Shown: piece after piece, positions 34,062 to 43,451 of the stretch
Layout of the letters: each line of letters begins with the position of its first letter
Position numbering within the stretch: position 1 is the stretch's first letter
DNA from: Tetragenococcus muriaticus DSM 15685
GTDB taxonomy: Bacteria; Bacillota; Bacilli; Lactobacillales; Enterococcaceae
Length of the DNA stretch: 59,992 nt
Assembly (NCBI RefSeq): GCF_000423785.1
Contig: NZ_AUIQ01000005.1
Coordinates: 1-59,992 of the forward strand
Direction of reading: 5' to 3'
The notes under the pieces: generated by a model
Database searches by the model: none
What the model saw: only the letters and a program-made list of their open reading frames with translations
What the model was told of the DNA's origin: nothing
Position numbers and translations under genes: made by a program

Positions 34062-35633
34062 ATGATGGCAAAAATACAACGCTTTGGAGGCGCAATGTTT
34101 ACGCCCGTTTTGTTTTTTGTTTTTTCTGGAATTGTTATTGCAATTGCCTCTGTAGTGAATGATCCAGCGATCGTTGGAAATATCGCAGAAGAGGGGACAT
34201 TCTGGAATCAGTCATGGGAAATTATTGAAGAAGGCGGCTGGACTGTTTTCAATAATATGGAAATTTTATTTGCGATCGGTTTACCTCTAGGGTTAGCGAG
34301 AAAAGCCAATGCTCGTGCAGCTTTAGAATCTTTTGTGCTCTATATGACATTTAATACTTTTATGTCAAAAATATTGGAAAATTTCGGTTCTACTTTTGGA
34401 GTAGACTTTGACCAACCTGTTGGTGAAGGGCTGAAGATGATTGGTGGTGTAAAGACCTTAGATACCGGTGTTGTCGGCTCTATTATTATTGCTGGTATTG
34501 TCATCTATTTGCATAATCGTTTCTTTGATACCCAACTACCTGAGTATTTAGGAATTTTTCAAGGTTCGGCTTTAATTGGTATGATTGGATTTTTTGTTAT
34601 GTTTGTCATGGCTCTTCTTTTTTCTTGGGTCTGGCCGATTTTTCAGCAAGGTGTTCAATCTTTACAGGAGTTTATGGTACGTTCAGGCAATTTTGGCGTA
34701 TTTACTTATATTTTCTTAGAAAAAGCCTTACTACCGACAGGGTTACATCACTTTATTTATGCACCGTTTCAATTTGGCCCTGCGGTTGTGGAAGGGGGAA
34801 CAACACTTTATTGGATGGAACATTTGCGAGAGTTTGCTTCGTCATCGCAAAATTTAAAATCGCTTTTTCCTGAAGGCGGCTTTGCATTGCAAGGATTGTC
34901 AAATTTATTTGGTGTTCCAGGTATTGCTTTAGCTTTTTACGCAACAGCTAAAAAAGAAAACAAGAAAAAAGTCTTGGCCTTGATTGTTCCTGGGGTAATT
35001 ACAGCGGTATTAGCAGGAATTACCGAACCGTTTGATTATACGTTTTTATTTATTGCTCCAGTATTATTTTTTGTACATGCAGTGTTGGCTGCTATTTTAG
35101 CGACGACTTCTTATGCTTTAGGTGTTGTTGGCGATATGGGTGGTGGTTTAATTGAAATTATCACCAAAAATTGGATTCCTATGGCGGCTAACCACTGGCA
35201 AACGTATGTAATTCAAGTTGGCGTCGGACTGGCTTTCATTTTGGTTTACTTTTTTGTCTTTCGTTTTTTGATTTTGAAATTTGACTTTAAAACACCAGGA
35301 CGTGCAGACGATGAAGTAGCGTTATTTACAAAAGCTGATTATAAAGAGAAAAATCAAGAGAGTGGTCACGAAGATGAACTTTATCATGACCAAGCACTTG
35401 GCTTTTTAGAAGCGTTCGGTGGTGCGGAAAATATAGAAAATGTAAACAATTGTGCGACTAGGCTTCGTGTTTCTGTCAAAGAAGAAGATAAAGTAAAAAA
35501 TGATGATGCTTTTAAAGCTTGGGGTGCACATGGTGTGGTTAGAAATAAGAAGTATTTCCAAATTATTGTTGGTTTGAATGTGCCGCAAGTTCGAGAAAGC
35601 TTTGACAAATTGGTAGATGAAAATAAAAAATAG
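34062..35633 (+). CDS. PTS alpha-glucoside transporter EIICB
   Basis: The 523-residue protein has an N-terminal EIIC membrane domain of the glucose family (residues 1 to about 415; LPTGLHHFIYAPF near 226 and GITEPFDYTFLF near 319) and a C-terminal EIIB domain whose phosphorylated Cys lies in NCATRLRVSV near 465. It resembles GlvC/MalP. No EIIA domain is present here, so EIIA must come from another protein. ATG codons at 34062 and 34065 follow GAGGAGG. A terminator follows. Confidence 0.88.
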   Translation: MMAKIQRFGGAMFTPVLFFVFSGIVIAIASVVNDPAIVGNIAEEGTFWNQSWEIIEEGGWTVFNNMEILFAIGLPLGLARKANARAALESFVLYMTFNTFMSKILENFGSTFGVDFDQPVGEGLKMIGGVKTLDTGVVGSIIIAGIVIYLHNRFFDTQLPEYLGIFQGSALIGMIGFFVMFVMALLFSWVWPIFQQGVQSLQEFMVRSGNFGVFTYIFLEKALLPTGLHHFIYAPFQFGPAVVEGGTTLYWMEHLREFASSSQNLKSLFPEGGFALQGLSNLFGVPGIALAFYATAKKENKKKVLALIVPGVITAVLAGITEPFDYTFLFIAPVLFFVHAVLAAILATTSYALGVVGDMGGGLIEIITKNWIPMAANHWQTYVIQVGVGLAFILVYFFVFRFLILKFDFKTPGRADDEVALFTKADYKEKNQESGHEDELYHDQALGFLEAFGGAENIENVNNCATRLRVSVKEEDKVKNDDAFKAWGAHGVVRNKKYFQIIVGLNVPQVRESFDKLVDENKK

Positions 35634-35636
35634 TTT

Positions 35637-35676
35637 AAAAACCTGTTTATCTCTAAAGATGAGCAGGTTTTTTTAT
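35637..35676 (+). terminator. Terminator of the GH4-PTS operon
   Basis: AAAACCTG with a bulged stem pairs with CAGGTTTTTTT around CTAA-type loop sequence. Confidence 0.8.
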
Positions 35677-35875
35677 AGATTATTCGTGTTGAACGATAAT
35701 TTTCTCTTATTACTTATAATTGCTGGGGCAGCTTTCAAAATGTGCCCTCCAATCGTACTATTATATGGAAGATTAATTTTATTCTTTATTTAAAGCAATT
35801 TTATCAGGATAAAATGGTATGCTATATTTTAATAGTAGGTTTCTTCACTTTAGAAAATTGGAGGTATACTCAACG

Positions 35876-36574
35876 ATGGAAAAAGAAAAATTTATTACAT
35901 CAGTAAAGAATGGACTGATCGTTTCATGTCAAGCTCTACCAGGAGAACCAATGTATAGCAAAAATGGAGGAGTTATGCCACTTTTTGCTTTAGCAGCCAA
36001 GCAAGCAGGGGCAGTCGCCATTCGAGCAAACTCTGTTCGAGACATCAATGAAATTAAAGCAGAAGTTGATTTGCCGATTATTGGTATTATCAAAAAGGAT
36101 TATCCACCCCAGAAACCTTTCATTACAGCTACGATGAAAGAAGTTGATGAACTAATAACTACAGGAGTTGAGGTAATTGCTCTTGATTGTACATTGCGTG
36201 AACGCTACGATGGTAAAACGATCCAAGAATTTATTCAAGAAATCAAAAACAAATACCCCCAGCAGTTATTGATGGCAGATATTTCTACCTTTGAAGAAGG
36301 AAGGAACGCAATAAAAGCTGGAGTAGACTTCGTTGGGACAACGCTTAGTGGATACACTGAAGAAAGTGCAGACGCCAAAAAGCCGGATATTCCTTTAATC
36401 AAGAAACTCGTAGACGCCAATTTTTCGGTTATTGCAGAAGGAAACATCCATACGCCAGAACAAGCAAAAGAAGTTCAGGAGTTAGGTGTTACAAGTATCG
36501 TGGTGGGAGGGGCTATTACTCGTCCTAAAGAAATTGCGAGTCGTTTCATAGATGCCTTGCAAAATAGAGATTAG
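35876..36574 (+). CDS. nanE: N-acetylmannosamine-6-phosphate 2-epimerase
   Basis: The 232-residue TIM-barrel enzyme turns ManNAc-6-phosphate into GlcNAc-6-phosphate. NanE signatures are [12 protein letters not shown]-like text near residue 14, [10 protein letters not shown] near 42, [10 protein letters not shown] near 64, ALDCTLRER near 101 and [13 protein letters not shown] near 182. ATG at 35876 is 11 bases after GGAGG; the in-frame ATG at 35819 has no site. No sialic acid lyase, kinase or transporter is nearby, so it is an orphan and may serve amino-sugar recycling. Confidence 0.9.
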   Translation: MEKEKFITSVKNGLIVSCQALPGEPMYSKNGGVMPLFALAAKQAGAVAIRANSVRDINEIKAEVDLPIIGIIKKDYPPQKPFITATMKEVDELITTGVEVIALDCTLRERYDGKTIQEFIQEIKNKYPQQLLMADISTFEEGRNAIKAGVDFVGTTLSGYTEESADAKKPDIPLIKKLVDANFSVIAEGNIHTPEQAKEVQELGVTSIVVGGAITRPKEIASRFIDALQNRD

Positions 36575-36674
36575 CAAGCAACTTTTATTATTGTTTTTCC
36601 ATATATTGTGAATGAACAGTTAAAGCCTATTAATTAAATCGATTATAATTAGCTGCTCCTAAATAACCCCATGT

Positions 36675-36697
36675 TTAATGATTATCATTCTCAATTA
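36675..36697. promoter_or_regulatory. Fur-type box before the P-type ATPase gene
   Basis: TTAATGATTATCATTCTCAATTA reads, on the other strand, as TAATTGAGAATGATAATCATTAA. This is nearly identical to the box at 51848-51871 in front of the siderophore importer. It fits the Fur consensus around GATAATGATAATCATTATC. PerR or another Fur family member could also bind. Confidence 0.7.
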
Positions 36698-36765
36698 AAT
36701 GCGTTTATTTTCAATTAATGTATCTAAGAAGTAAAATTGATTTGAATTAAGATGGAGGTAATGAA

Positions 36766-38556
36766 ATGAGTAGCTTTAAGAAATTTTCAATCACTGTCAT
36801 TATTGGCATTATAGCGTTATTAACGGAGTTTGGTTTTAATCAGCCGAGAATCGCTTTTATTATTATTGCTTTAGCAGGCGGTGTCATGACCGTTTCAATG
36901 TTTATTGGTATGATTCAGACTCTACGTTCAGGTAAATACGGCGTGGACTTATTAGCCATTACAGCCATTATCGCTACATTATTAGTTGGCGAATACTGGG
37001 CAAGTTTGGTTGTATTGATTATGTTAACTGGTGGGGATAGCTTAGAAGATTATGCAAGCCGTTCAGCAAGTCGCGAATTACGTTCCTTATTGGAAAATGC
37101 CCCAGAAATTGCTCATCGCCTCAAAGATGGACAAATTGAAGATTTGAATGTAGATGAGGTTTCCATCGGAGATTTACTTTTGATCAAGCCAGGAGAAGTT
37201 GTACCGATTGATGGGACAGTAGTTAAAGGAGATACTTTTGTCGATGAATCTTCTTTAACAGGAGAATCACAACTCATTGAAAAAACGGTAAACGATTCAT
37301 TGATGTCTGGGACGATTATTAAAGATACGTCCTTACAAATAAAAGTAACTAAAAAAGCAAATGACAGTCAGTATCAAACTTTAGTCAAATTAGTAAGAGA
37401 ATCTGAACAAAAACCAGCGCATTTTGTGAGATTAGCGGATCGTTACGCGGTGCCATTTACTATCGTTGCTTATGTAATAGGAGGTATTGCTTGGGCATGG
37501 TCACAAGATCCGGTGCGCTTTGCTGAAGTCCTTGTCGTTGCTTCTCCTTGTCCTCTAATTTTAGCAGCGCCAGTTGCTTTGGTAGCAGGGATGAGTCGCT
37601 CTAGTAGAAATGGCATTGTAGTAAAAACTGGAACTACTATTGAAAAATTAGCTAAAGCACGAACAATCGCTTTTGATAAAACGGGTACATTAACAAAAGG
37701 TGAACTCGCAGTCAATACAATTCAATTTGACGATGGACGTTTTTCCGAAAACGACTTACTCCAACTTGTAGCTAGTGCTGAGCAAGAATCTACTCATATT
37801 TTAGCACGTTCGTTAGTGGCTGAAGCTAAACAACGTCGCTTAACTTTATTGCCTGTTTCCCATCTAAAAGAATTTACTGGACAAGGAATTGAAGCTGTTA
37901 TCAACCAACAAACATTACGAGTTGGCAATGCGAAATTTATAGAGGTAAACTCAACTGAATTAACGGAAGATACGACCGTTTATTTTTCATTAAATGGAAG
38001 TTACCTTGGTTATATTACCTTTGAAGATATTTTACGTTCAGAAGCCAAAGCGACTGTAGAGCAACTTCATCGTTTAAACATTGCTAAAACCGTCATGTTA
38101 ACAGGCGATCACGCCCATGTTGCTAATCAAATAGCCGAAAAAACACACATTTCAGAGTCGTACCCGGAATGTTTACCGGAAGATAAAATTCAAATATTAA
38201 AAAAATTAGAAGAAAAAGATCGTCCCGTCATTATGGTAGGTGATGGCGTCAACGACGCGCCCGCATTGGCGGTGGCAGATATTGGAATTGCTATGGGTGC
38301 TCATGGTGCAACCGCAGCAAGTGAAAGTGCAGACGCTGTTATTTTAAAAGATGACCTCAGCCGCGTTTCAGAAGCTGTTCGCTTGTCCCAAGATACAATG
38401 AAAGTGGCGCAACAGTCGGTATTAATTGGTATCTTTATTTGTATAGCTTTAATGTTAATCGCCGCAACTGGTGTTATTCCAGCACTAATTGGTGCAGCTT
38501 TGCAAGAAGTTGTTGACACTGTTTCGATTTTATCTGCTTTAAGAGCACGAAGATAA
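36766..38556 (+). CDS. P1B-type metal-exporting ATPase with SPC motif (possible iron efflux)
   Basis: The 596-residue heavy-metal ATPase has no N-terminal metal-binding domain. Key motifs are DESSLTGES near residue 163, the membrane SPCPL motif near 260 in place of CPC, the phosphorylated Asp in DKTGTLTKG near 305 and GDGVNDAPA near 492. SPC marks the P1B-4 group, which includes iron exporters PfeT, FrvA and PmtA and cobalt or zinc pumps. The usual His-Pro pair of the nucleotide domain is THI here (STHILAR near 346), which is odd. The Fur-type box upstream supports a role in iron homeostasis. A terminator follows. Confidence 0.85.
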   Translation: MSSFKKFSITVIIGIIALLTEFGFNQPRIAFIIIALAGGVMTVSMFIGMIQTLRSGKYGVDLLAITAIIATLLVGEYWASLVVLIMLTGGDSLEDYASRSASRELRSLLENAPEIAHRLKDGQIEDLNVDEVSIGDLLLIKPGEVVPIDGTVVKGDTFVDESSLTGESQLIEKTVNDSLMSGTIIKDTSLQIKVTKKANDSQYQTLVKLVRESEQKPAHFVRLADRYAVPFTIVAYVIGGIAWAWSQDPVRFAEVLVVASPCPLILAAPVALVAGMSRSSRNGIVVKTGTTIEKLAKARTIAFDKTGTLTKGELAVNTIQFDDGRFSENDLLQLVASAEQESTHILARSLVAEAKQRRLTLLPVSHLKEFTGQGIEAVINQQTLRVGNAKFIEVNSTELTEDTTVYFSLNGSYLGYITFEDILRSEAKATVEQLHRLNIAKTVMLTGDHAHVANQIAEKTHISESYPECLPEDKIQILKKLEEKDRPVIMVGDGVNDAPALAVADIGIAMGAHGATAASESADAVILKDDLSRVSEAVRLSQDTMKVAQQSVLIGIFICIALMLIAATGVIPALIGAALQEVVDTVSILSALRARR

Positions 38557-38599
38557 TTTTATTTAGTTTATACGAACTACCTGATAATAAAAGGAATTA

Positions 38600-38642
38600 A
38601 TGAAGTCATTTCTATTTTGATAATAGGGATGGCTTTTTTATT
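38600..38642 (+). terminator. Terminator of the P-type ATPase gene
   Basis: AAGTCAT with inner pairs to ATGGCTT closes around TATTTTGATAATA and runs into TTTTTTATTTT. Confidence 0.65.
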
Positions 38643-38698
38643 TTGTGTGTAGATAATGTGCTTATAACAGTAATAAATTTTTGTTATTAAAATAAATT

Positions 38699-38734
38699 GT
38701 AGCGCTTACTTTTTTGCCAAAAAATGTGGCAAAG
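38699..38734 (+). promoter_or_regulatory. cre site and inverted repeat before the PRD regulator
   Basis: TGTAGCGCTTACT (38699-38711) fits a CcpA cre site. Directly after it TTTGCCA and TGGCAAA (about 38715-38735) form an inverted repeat around AAAAATG, a candidate operator or small hairpin. Glucose repression of the regulator is inferred. Confidence 0.5.
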
Positions 38735-38795
38735 ATCTCTACTAACATTTATCTGTGTTTCCCCCTATAATTTATATATACAAGGAGAGAGTGAT

Positions 38796-40877
38796 ATGAA
38801 AGATCGAACAGCTAGATTGTTAAGTGAGCTAGTTTTTGCGGAATTTCCAATCAGTATGAAAGCGCTTAGTGAACAATTTCAATTAAGTGCTCGTACTATG
38901 AGAAATGAAATTAACGAAGTGAATGATTATTTACAGCAACAGAAACTTCCGCTAGTTCATTCACTCAGAGGAAAGGGGATGAAGTTAGAACTTAATAGAA
39001 AGGAAAAAGAACAAGTGTATGTTCTTTTAGATGCAGATAAAAAAAATGAAGTTTTAAGACGAGAAGAAAGAATTCTGGATTTGATATTAGCGATTGCTTT
39101 AAGTAAAGATAAAATTTTTTTATTTCATAAAGAAGAAGAATATCAAGTTTCAAAAAGCACTGTAGATGAAGACATGCGGCGAATTCGCGAGTTATTAAAA
39201 GGCTATGGCATTCGTGTTTTAAGTGTTCCTAAAGAAGGACTGATTTTAGAAGGAAAAGAAAAAAGCGTCCGTACTATGATTTACTCGATCGTTAATAAAG
39301 CAATTGGTTCTGTATCATTAACTGAGCAATATAAAAATCAATCGATAAAACAAAAAATTATTTTTGACTATATACCTATAAATATGATTTCTGAAGTTGA
39401 TCGTATCTATGACTCATGTATTTCTGCCAGTGAAGATAATTACTATCGTAAGAACTTAGTTATTTTTACTAGTATTTGTATTACCCGTTTCCTTAACAAG
39501 AAAAAGATAGAGACACGAACTTGGCTAAAAAGAAACGTTTATATTAGCGAATCAATCGAAAACTTTGTAGAAACAGTTTTTAGCCATTTTGGTATTACTG
39601 ATGCTTTAAATGAATTTAGTTATTTATCGTTTATATTGGAAACTCTTAACCAGCAAGATATGAATACTTCTATTGACTGGGTCCAAGCTCAATTATTGTC
39701 TATACAATTAATACAGCATGTTGAAAAACAGACACATATTCCCTTTAGTAGAAAAGAAGAAGCATTACAAGAAGGTCTGTATCAACATATTGCTGGGTTG
39801 CTCAACCGTATTAGATATGATGTACAGTTTGCTAACCCTTTAAAAGAAAATATTCAAAAAAATTATGATGTCATATATCGTGCAGTCCAAAGTTTTGCAC
39901 CAATTATTAATCAATTAACAGGTAAAAAAATATCACAGGATGAATTAAGCTTTTTAGTGATACATTTTTCTACTTCGTTAAGTGAACTTAACCAAGAAGT
40001 AACTTATTATTATCGTGCAGTTGTCATTTGTAACCACGGAATGGCTACAGGAAAACTGTTATCTGAAAATCTTAAAGAACTATTCAATATTGAAGTGCTA
40101 GCTGTACTAAGTTCACGCGAAATTGGATTAATTGAGAAACTGGATGTTGATTTGATTTTTTCTACTCTGCCACTAAGAGAATTAAAAAAACCGTTATTAG
40201 TTTTAGAACCAATAATAAAAGAAGATAGTAAAGAACTGATCCGTGATTTTTTACAGCAAAATAAAGAACATCGCAGGATTAATAGTAATTATCAAGACAT
40301 GACTCATGTTTTTCACTCACTATTACAAGTTGTAGATAAACAAGTAGGAAAAGTAAGCAAAGAAGCTTATGAAGAATTAACTGATGTATTTAAAAAAAAC
40401 CAATTTTCAGTCAATAAGAGGGAGTTGCAGCCTATGATTCAAGACATTTTAGAAGATGAACACATTATTTTACAAGCTGACGCAAATGATTGGCAGGATC
40501 TAATTCAAATTGTTTCTCAACCATTAATTAAAGACGAAACTATCACACAACAGTATGTACAGGCGATGATTCAGTCAGTGAATGATTTTGAGCCTTATAT
40601 TGTGATTGGCAAGCATTTAGCTTTGGCACATGCTCGTCCAGAAGATGGAGCAAATAAACTAGGTTTAAGCGTAGCTACAGTTAAAGATCCAGTTCGTTTT
40701 GGGAATACCGAAAATGACCCAGTAAAAATCATTTTTTGTTTATCTGCTGTAGATTCATTCTCTCATCTTAATATTATGAAGTACCTTGTACAGTTAATTA
40801 ATGATGAGGAAAAAACAAAACAGTTAGATGAAGTAACCACCATCGAAGATTTCAAAAAAATACTACTCAACGGTTAA
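38796..40877 (+). CDS. PRD-domain transcriptional regulator with EIIB- and EIIA-like domains
   Basis: The 693-residue BglG/MtlR-type activator has an N-terminal winged-helix region (ISMKALSEQFQLSARTMRNE near residue 20) with a second HTH-like part near 105-135, two PTS regulation domains (about 190-400), an EIIB-Gat-like domain with the Cys in CNHGMATGKLL near 410, and a C-terminal EIIA-2 domain with the His in GKHLALAHARPEDG near 612. Phosphorylation by PTS proteins would set its activity. ATG at 38796 follows AAGGAGAGA. No PTS transporter lies beside it; its likely targets are the HAD and 6-phosphogluconate dehydrogenase genes downstream. Confidence 0.85.
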   Translation: MKDRTARLLSELVFAEFPISMKALSEQFQLSARTMRNEINEVNDYLQQQKLPLVHSLRGKGMKLELNRKEKEQVYVLLDADKKNEVLRREERILDLILAIALSKDKIFLFHKEEEYQVSKSTVDEDMRRIRELLKGYGIRVLSVPKEGLILEGKEKSVRTMIYSIVNKAIGSVSLTEQYKNQSIKQKIIFDYIPINMISEVDRIYDSCISASEDNYYRKNLVIFTSICITRFLNKKKIETRTWLKRNVYISESIENFVETVFSHFGITDALNEFSYLSFILETLNQQDMNTSIDWVQAQLLSIQLIQHVEKQTHIPFSRKEEALQEGLYQHIAGLLNRIRYDVQFANPLKENIQKNYDVIYRAVQSFAPIINQLTGKKISQDELSFLVIHFSTSLSELNQEVTYYYRAVVICNHGMATGKLLSENLKELFNIEVLAVLSSREIGLIEKLDVDLIFSTLPLRELKKPLLVLEPIIKEDSKELIRDFLQQNKEHRRINSNYQDMTHVFHSLLQVVDKQVGKVSKEAYEELTDVFKKNQFSVNKRELQPMIQDILEDEHIILQADANDWQDLIQIVSQPLIKDETITQQYVQAMIQSVNDFEPYIVIGKHLALAHARPEDGANKLGLSVATVKDPVRFGNTENDPVKIIFCLSAVDSFSHLNIMKYLVQLINDEEKTKQLDEVTTIEDFKKILLNG

Positions 40878-40891
40878 AAGGAGAAAAAGTT

Positions 40892-41506
40892 ATGTATAAC
40901 AGCGTTATTTTTGATATGGATGGCGTATTAATCGACAGTGAACGATTTTATTTTGATCGTCGTATGAAATATTTTGATTCGATCCAAATGGAGCCAGCTT
41001 CTAGAGATATAGAAGATTATGTAGGCTCAACAGAAGAAGATACTTGGCAAAAATTAGTTCAAGATGAACAATTACGAAAAGAGCTAAGAAGAGAATATGT
41101 GCTATTTCGACAAGAAAATCCAATTGATTTGCAACAAGCACTAAGGACAGAAGCCCCACGAGTAATACAAGAATTAAAAAAAAGGGGGAAAAAGATTGCT
41201 ATTGCTTCTTCTTCAAAAAGAAAAGATATTGAGCAAATGGTAGAGCAATGTGGTCTAGGAGTTTTTATAGATTTTTTGATTAGTGGGGAAGAACTACAAG
41301 AGAGCAAGCCTCATCCCGAGATTTATCAAATTAGTGCCAAGAAACTTGGAGGTAGAGCGATGGCTGTAGAAGATTCATTCGTCGGTATTGCCTCGGCAAA
41401 AGCTGCTGGACTTTATACTGTCGCGTTGAAACAAGACTATGACATCGATCAAAGTAAAGCCGACTGTCAAATACCTTCACTGTCAGCACTGTTGACTATT
41501 GTATAA
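40892..41506 (+). CDS. HAD-superfamily sugar phosphatase or beta-phosphoglucomutase-like protein
   Basis: The 204-residue protein has HAD motif I FDMDGVLIDSE with both catalytic Asp, motif II IASSSK near residue 105, the Lys in SKPHPEIY near 140 and motif IV AVEDSFVGIASAKAAG near 157. A four-helix cap lies between. It belongs to the group of small sugar-phosphate phosphatases and phosphoglucomutases. It starts 14 bases after the PRD regulator stop behind AAAAGGAGA, so it is co-transcribed with it. The substrate is unknown. Confidence 0.85.
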   Translation: MYNSVIFDMDGVLIDSERFYFDRRMKYFDSIQMEPASRDIEDYVGSTEEDTWQKLVQDEQLRKELRREYVLFRQENPIDLQQALRTEAPRVIQELKKRGKKIAIASSSKRKDIEQMVEQCGLGVFIDFLISGEELQESKPHPEIYQISAKKLGGRAMAVEDSFVGIASAKAAGLYTVALKQDYDIDQSKADCQIPSLSALLTIV

Positions 41507-41649
41507 AGATGCCTCCTTAGTATGATATGGGCTGTTAAGAACAGATTAAAAAATTTGCGTTAGGCTAAGAATTGAAATAACCGCCATTATGTACTATCGT
41601 AAATAAGGGAAATTATAAAAATAAAGAACTTATTTTTCGAGGAGATGTA

Positions 41650-42549
41650 GTGTTGGATATTCGTATTATTGGTTTAGGAAAAATGGGATTAAATTTGGCT
41701 TATAACTTGTTAGATCATGGTTATAAAGTTTCTGGTTTTGATCAAAATAGTGGAATAAAAAACGAATTTGAAGAAAATGGTGGACAATTTTATTCAAGTT
41801 TTGAAGCGCTAATGGAAGATAAAGAACAATCTTCAGTTATTTGGCTCATGCTACCAGCAGGTGAAATTACTAATAACCAAGTTTCTTCCTGTGTTCAGGC
41901 AATGAACCAAGGTGATATTTTAGTTGATGGCGGAAATTCTAAATTTACTGATAGCCAAAAAAATGGTGAGAAAGCCAAAGAACAAGGCGTTTATTTCTTT
42001 GACGTAGGTACTTCTGGTGGTACTTCTGGTGCTCGTGAAGGGGCTTGTATGATGATCGGCGGCGATGCAGAAAAATTTGAAGAGATTCGCCCCTTATTTG
42101 AAGCTCTTTGTGTAAAAGATGGCTATTTTTATTGTGGACCAGTCGGTAGTGGACATTATTTAAAAATGATTCATAATGGTATTGAATATGGTATGATGCA
42201 AGCCATTGGTGAAGGATTTAATCTCATTCATCATGGGGAGTATGACTATGATTTGGCTGGTGTTGCAAAAGTCTTTAATAATGGCTCTGTGATCCGCAGT
42301 TGGCTGATGGGTCTGACTGAAGATTTATTACAAGAAGATCCCGACCTTAAGAATATCGAAGGCGTGATTCCATCTTCAGGCGAAGGTAAGTGGACTGCTG
42401 AAGAAATGTTACGGCAAGAGTTATCCGCTCCTGTAATTACACAAGCTTTATTAACTAGATACGCTAGTGTTGATGAAGAAAAATATGGCGAAAAAGTCGT
42501 TGCTTCTTTACGTAATCAATTCGGTGGACACGAAGTTTCGAAGAAATGA
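41650..42549 (+). CDS. NAD-type 6-phosphogluconate dehydrogenase, decarboxylating (short form)
   Basis: The 299-residue enzyme is the short YqeC/GntZ-like class, not the 470-residue Gnd. It shows IIGLGKMGLNLAYNL at the N-terminus, WLMLPAGE near residue 70, GGNSKF near 99, DVGTSGGTSGAREGACMMIGG-type substrate loop text near 118-138, and KMIHNGIEYGMMQAIGEG with the catalytic Lys near 176. The start is GTG at 41650 behind GAGGAGATG. With the gluconate permease it would allow gluconate-6-phosphate oxidation to ribulose-5-phosphate. Confidence 0.9.
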   Translation: MLDIRIIGLGKMGLNLAYNLLDHGYKVSGFDQNSGIKNEFEENGGQFYSSFEALMEDKEQSSVIWLMLPAGEITNNQVSSCVQAMNQGDILVDGGNSKFTDSQKNGEKAKEQGVYFFDVGTSGGTSGAREGACMMIGGDAEKFEEIRPLFEALCVKDGYFYCGPVGSGHYLKMIHNGIEYGMMQAIGEGFNLIHHGEYDYDLAGVAKVFNNGSVIRSWLMGLTEDLLQEDPDLKNIEGVIPSSGEGKWTAEEMLRQELSAPVITQALLTRYASVDEEKYGEKVVASLRNQFGGHEVSKK

Positions 42550-42565
42550 TATAAAAAAGTTTAAG

Positions 42566-42607
42566 TAAAAGTATATAAGGTGTGAAAGCTTTGCATACTT
42601 TTTTATA
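42566..42607 (+). terminator. Terminator after the 6-phosphogluconate dehydrogenase gene
   Basis: AAAAGTAT pairs with ATACTTTT over a 20-base loop containing GAAAGCTTTGC-like inner pairing; a T-run follows. Confidence 0.6.
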
Positions 42608-42714
42608 GTAGGTAATTAATAAAAAATACCTATGAAATTTTTTATACTAGATGATAAAATATGTATTAAGCAAATTTCTGATATAACAAAAATCTACGAA
42701 CTCTAGGAGAAATT

Positions 42715-43353
42715 ATGAATACTTTTATATTTGATATGGACGGCGTAATCGTTGATTCTGAGTATACTTATTTTAACTCAAAATCAGATATCCTTCATGA
42801 AGAAGGGCATGATGTTCCTGATAGTTATCATTATCAATTTATGGGGACAACCCCTAATTTTATGTGGCAAGGCATGAAAGATGAATTTGATTTGCCCAAA
42901 GCAGTAAATGAATATGTTATGGAAATGAATAGGCGCCGTGAAGAAATTATTCAAAAAGATGGTGTGCAGCTGATCGCCAATGTAAAAGATTTGATCAAGC
43001 GCTTGTATCAAGCTGGTTTTAAATTAGGGGTAGCCTCTGCTTCGCGTAAAGAAGAAATCATTTATAATTTGCGGGAATTAGGATTGGACGCTTATTTTAG
43101 TCAAGCTGTTAGCGCGGAAGAAGTCGTTCATTCAAAACCGGAGCCTGATGTTTTTTTACATACGGCAGATTTACTTGGCGCTGTTCCTGATAATTGCGTT
43201 GTGATCGAAGATACGAAAAACGGATCACGTGCTGCTAAAGCTGCCGGTATGTATTGCATTGGATTTGCCAATCCGGGTTATCCAAAGCAAGACTTGTCTT
43301 GGGCAGATAAGGTCGTAACAGACTTTCGTGAGATTGATGAGAAGCAATTTTAA
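42715..43353 (+). CDS. HAD-superfamily beta-phosphoglucomutase-like hydrolase
   Basis: The 212-residue protein has motif I FDMDGVIVDSE, motif II ASASRKEE near residue 106, Lys in HSKPEPDVF near 142 and motif IV VIEDTKNGSRAAKAAG near 162. It is a second, more distant member of the same phosphatase group as the gene at 40892. GGAGAAATT precedes the ATG at 42715. It stands alone between two terminators, so it is not in the 6-phosphogluconate dehydrogenase message. The substrate is unknown. Confidence 0.85.
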   Translation: MNTFIFDMDGVIVDSEYTYFNSKSDILHEEGHDVPDSYHYQFMGTTPNFMWQGMKDEFDLPKAVNEYVMEMNRRREEIIQKDGVQLIANVKDLIKRLYQAGFKLGVASASRKEEIIYNLRELGLDAYFSQAVSAEEVVHSKPEPDVFLHTADLLGAVPDNCVVIEDTKNGSRAAKAAGMYCIGFANPGYPKQDLSWADKVVTDFREIDEKQF

Positions 43354-43369
43354 TGAAAATAAATAGTAA

Positions 43370-43424
43370 AATAGCAATCTATCATCCAAATGGCATTTTC
43401 GGATGATAGATTGCTATTTTTTTA
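43370..43424 (+). terminator. Long-stem terminator between convergent genes
   Basis: An 18-bp perfect stem (43370-43387 with 43401-43418) is followed by seven Ts on the plus strand. On the minus strand the permease gene ends just beyond it. Confidence 0.9.
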
Positions 43425-43451
43425 TCAGAAAACGATCTGTAACTTCAATTA

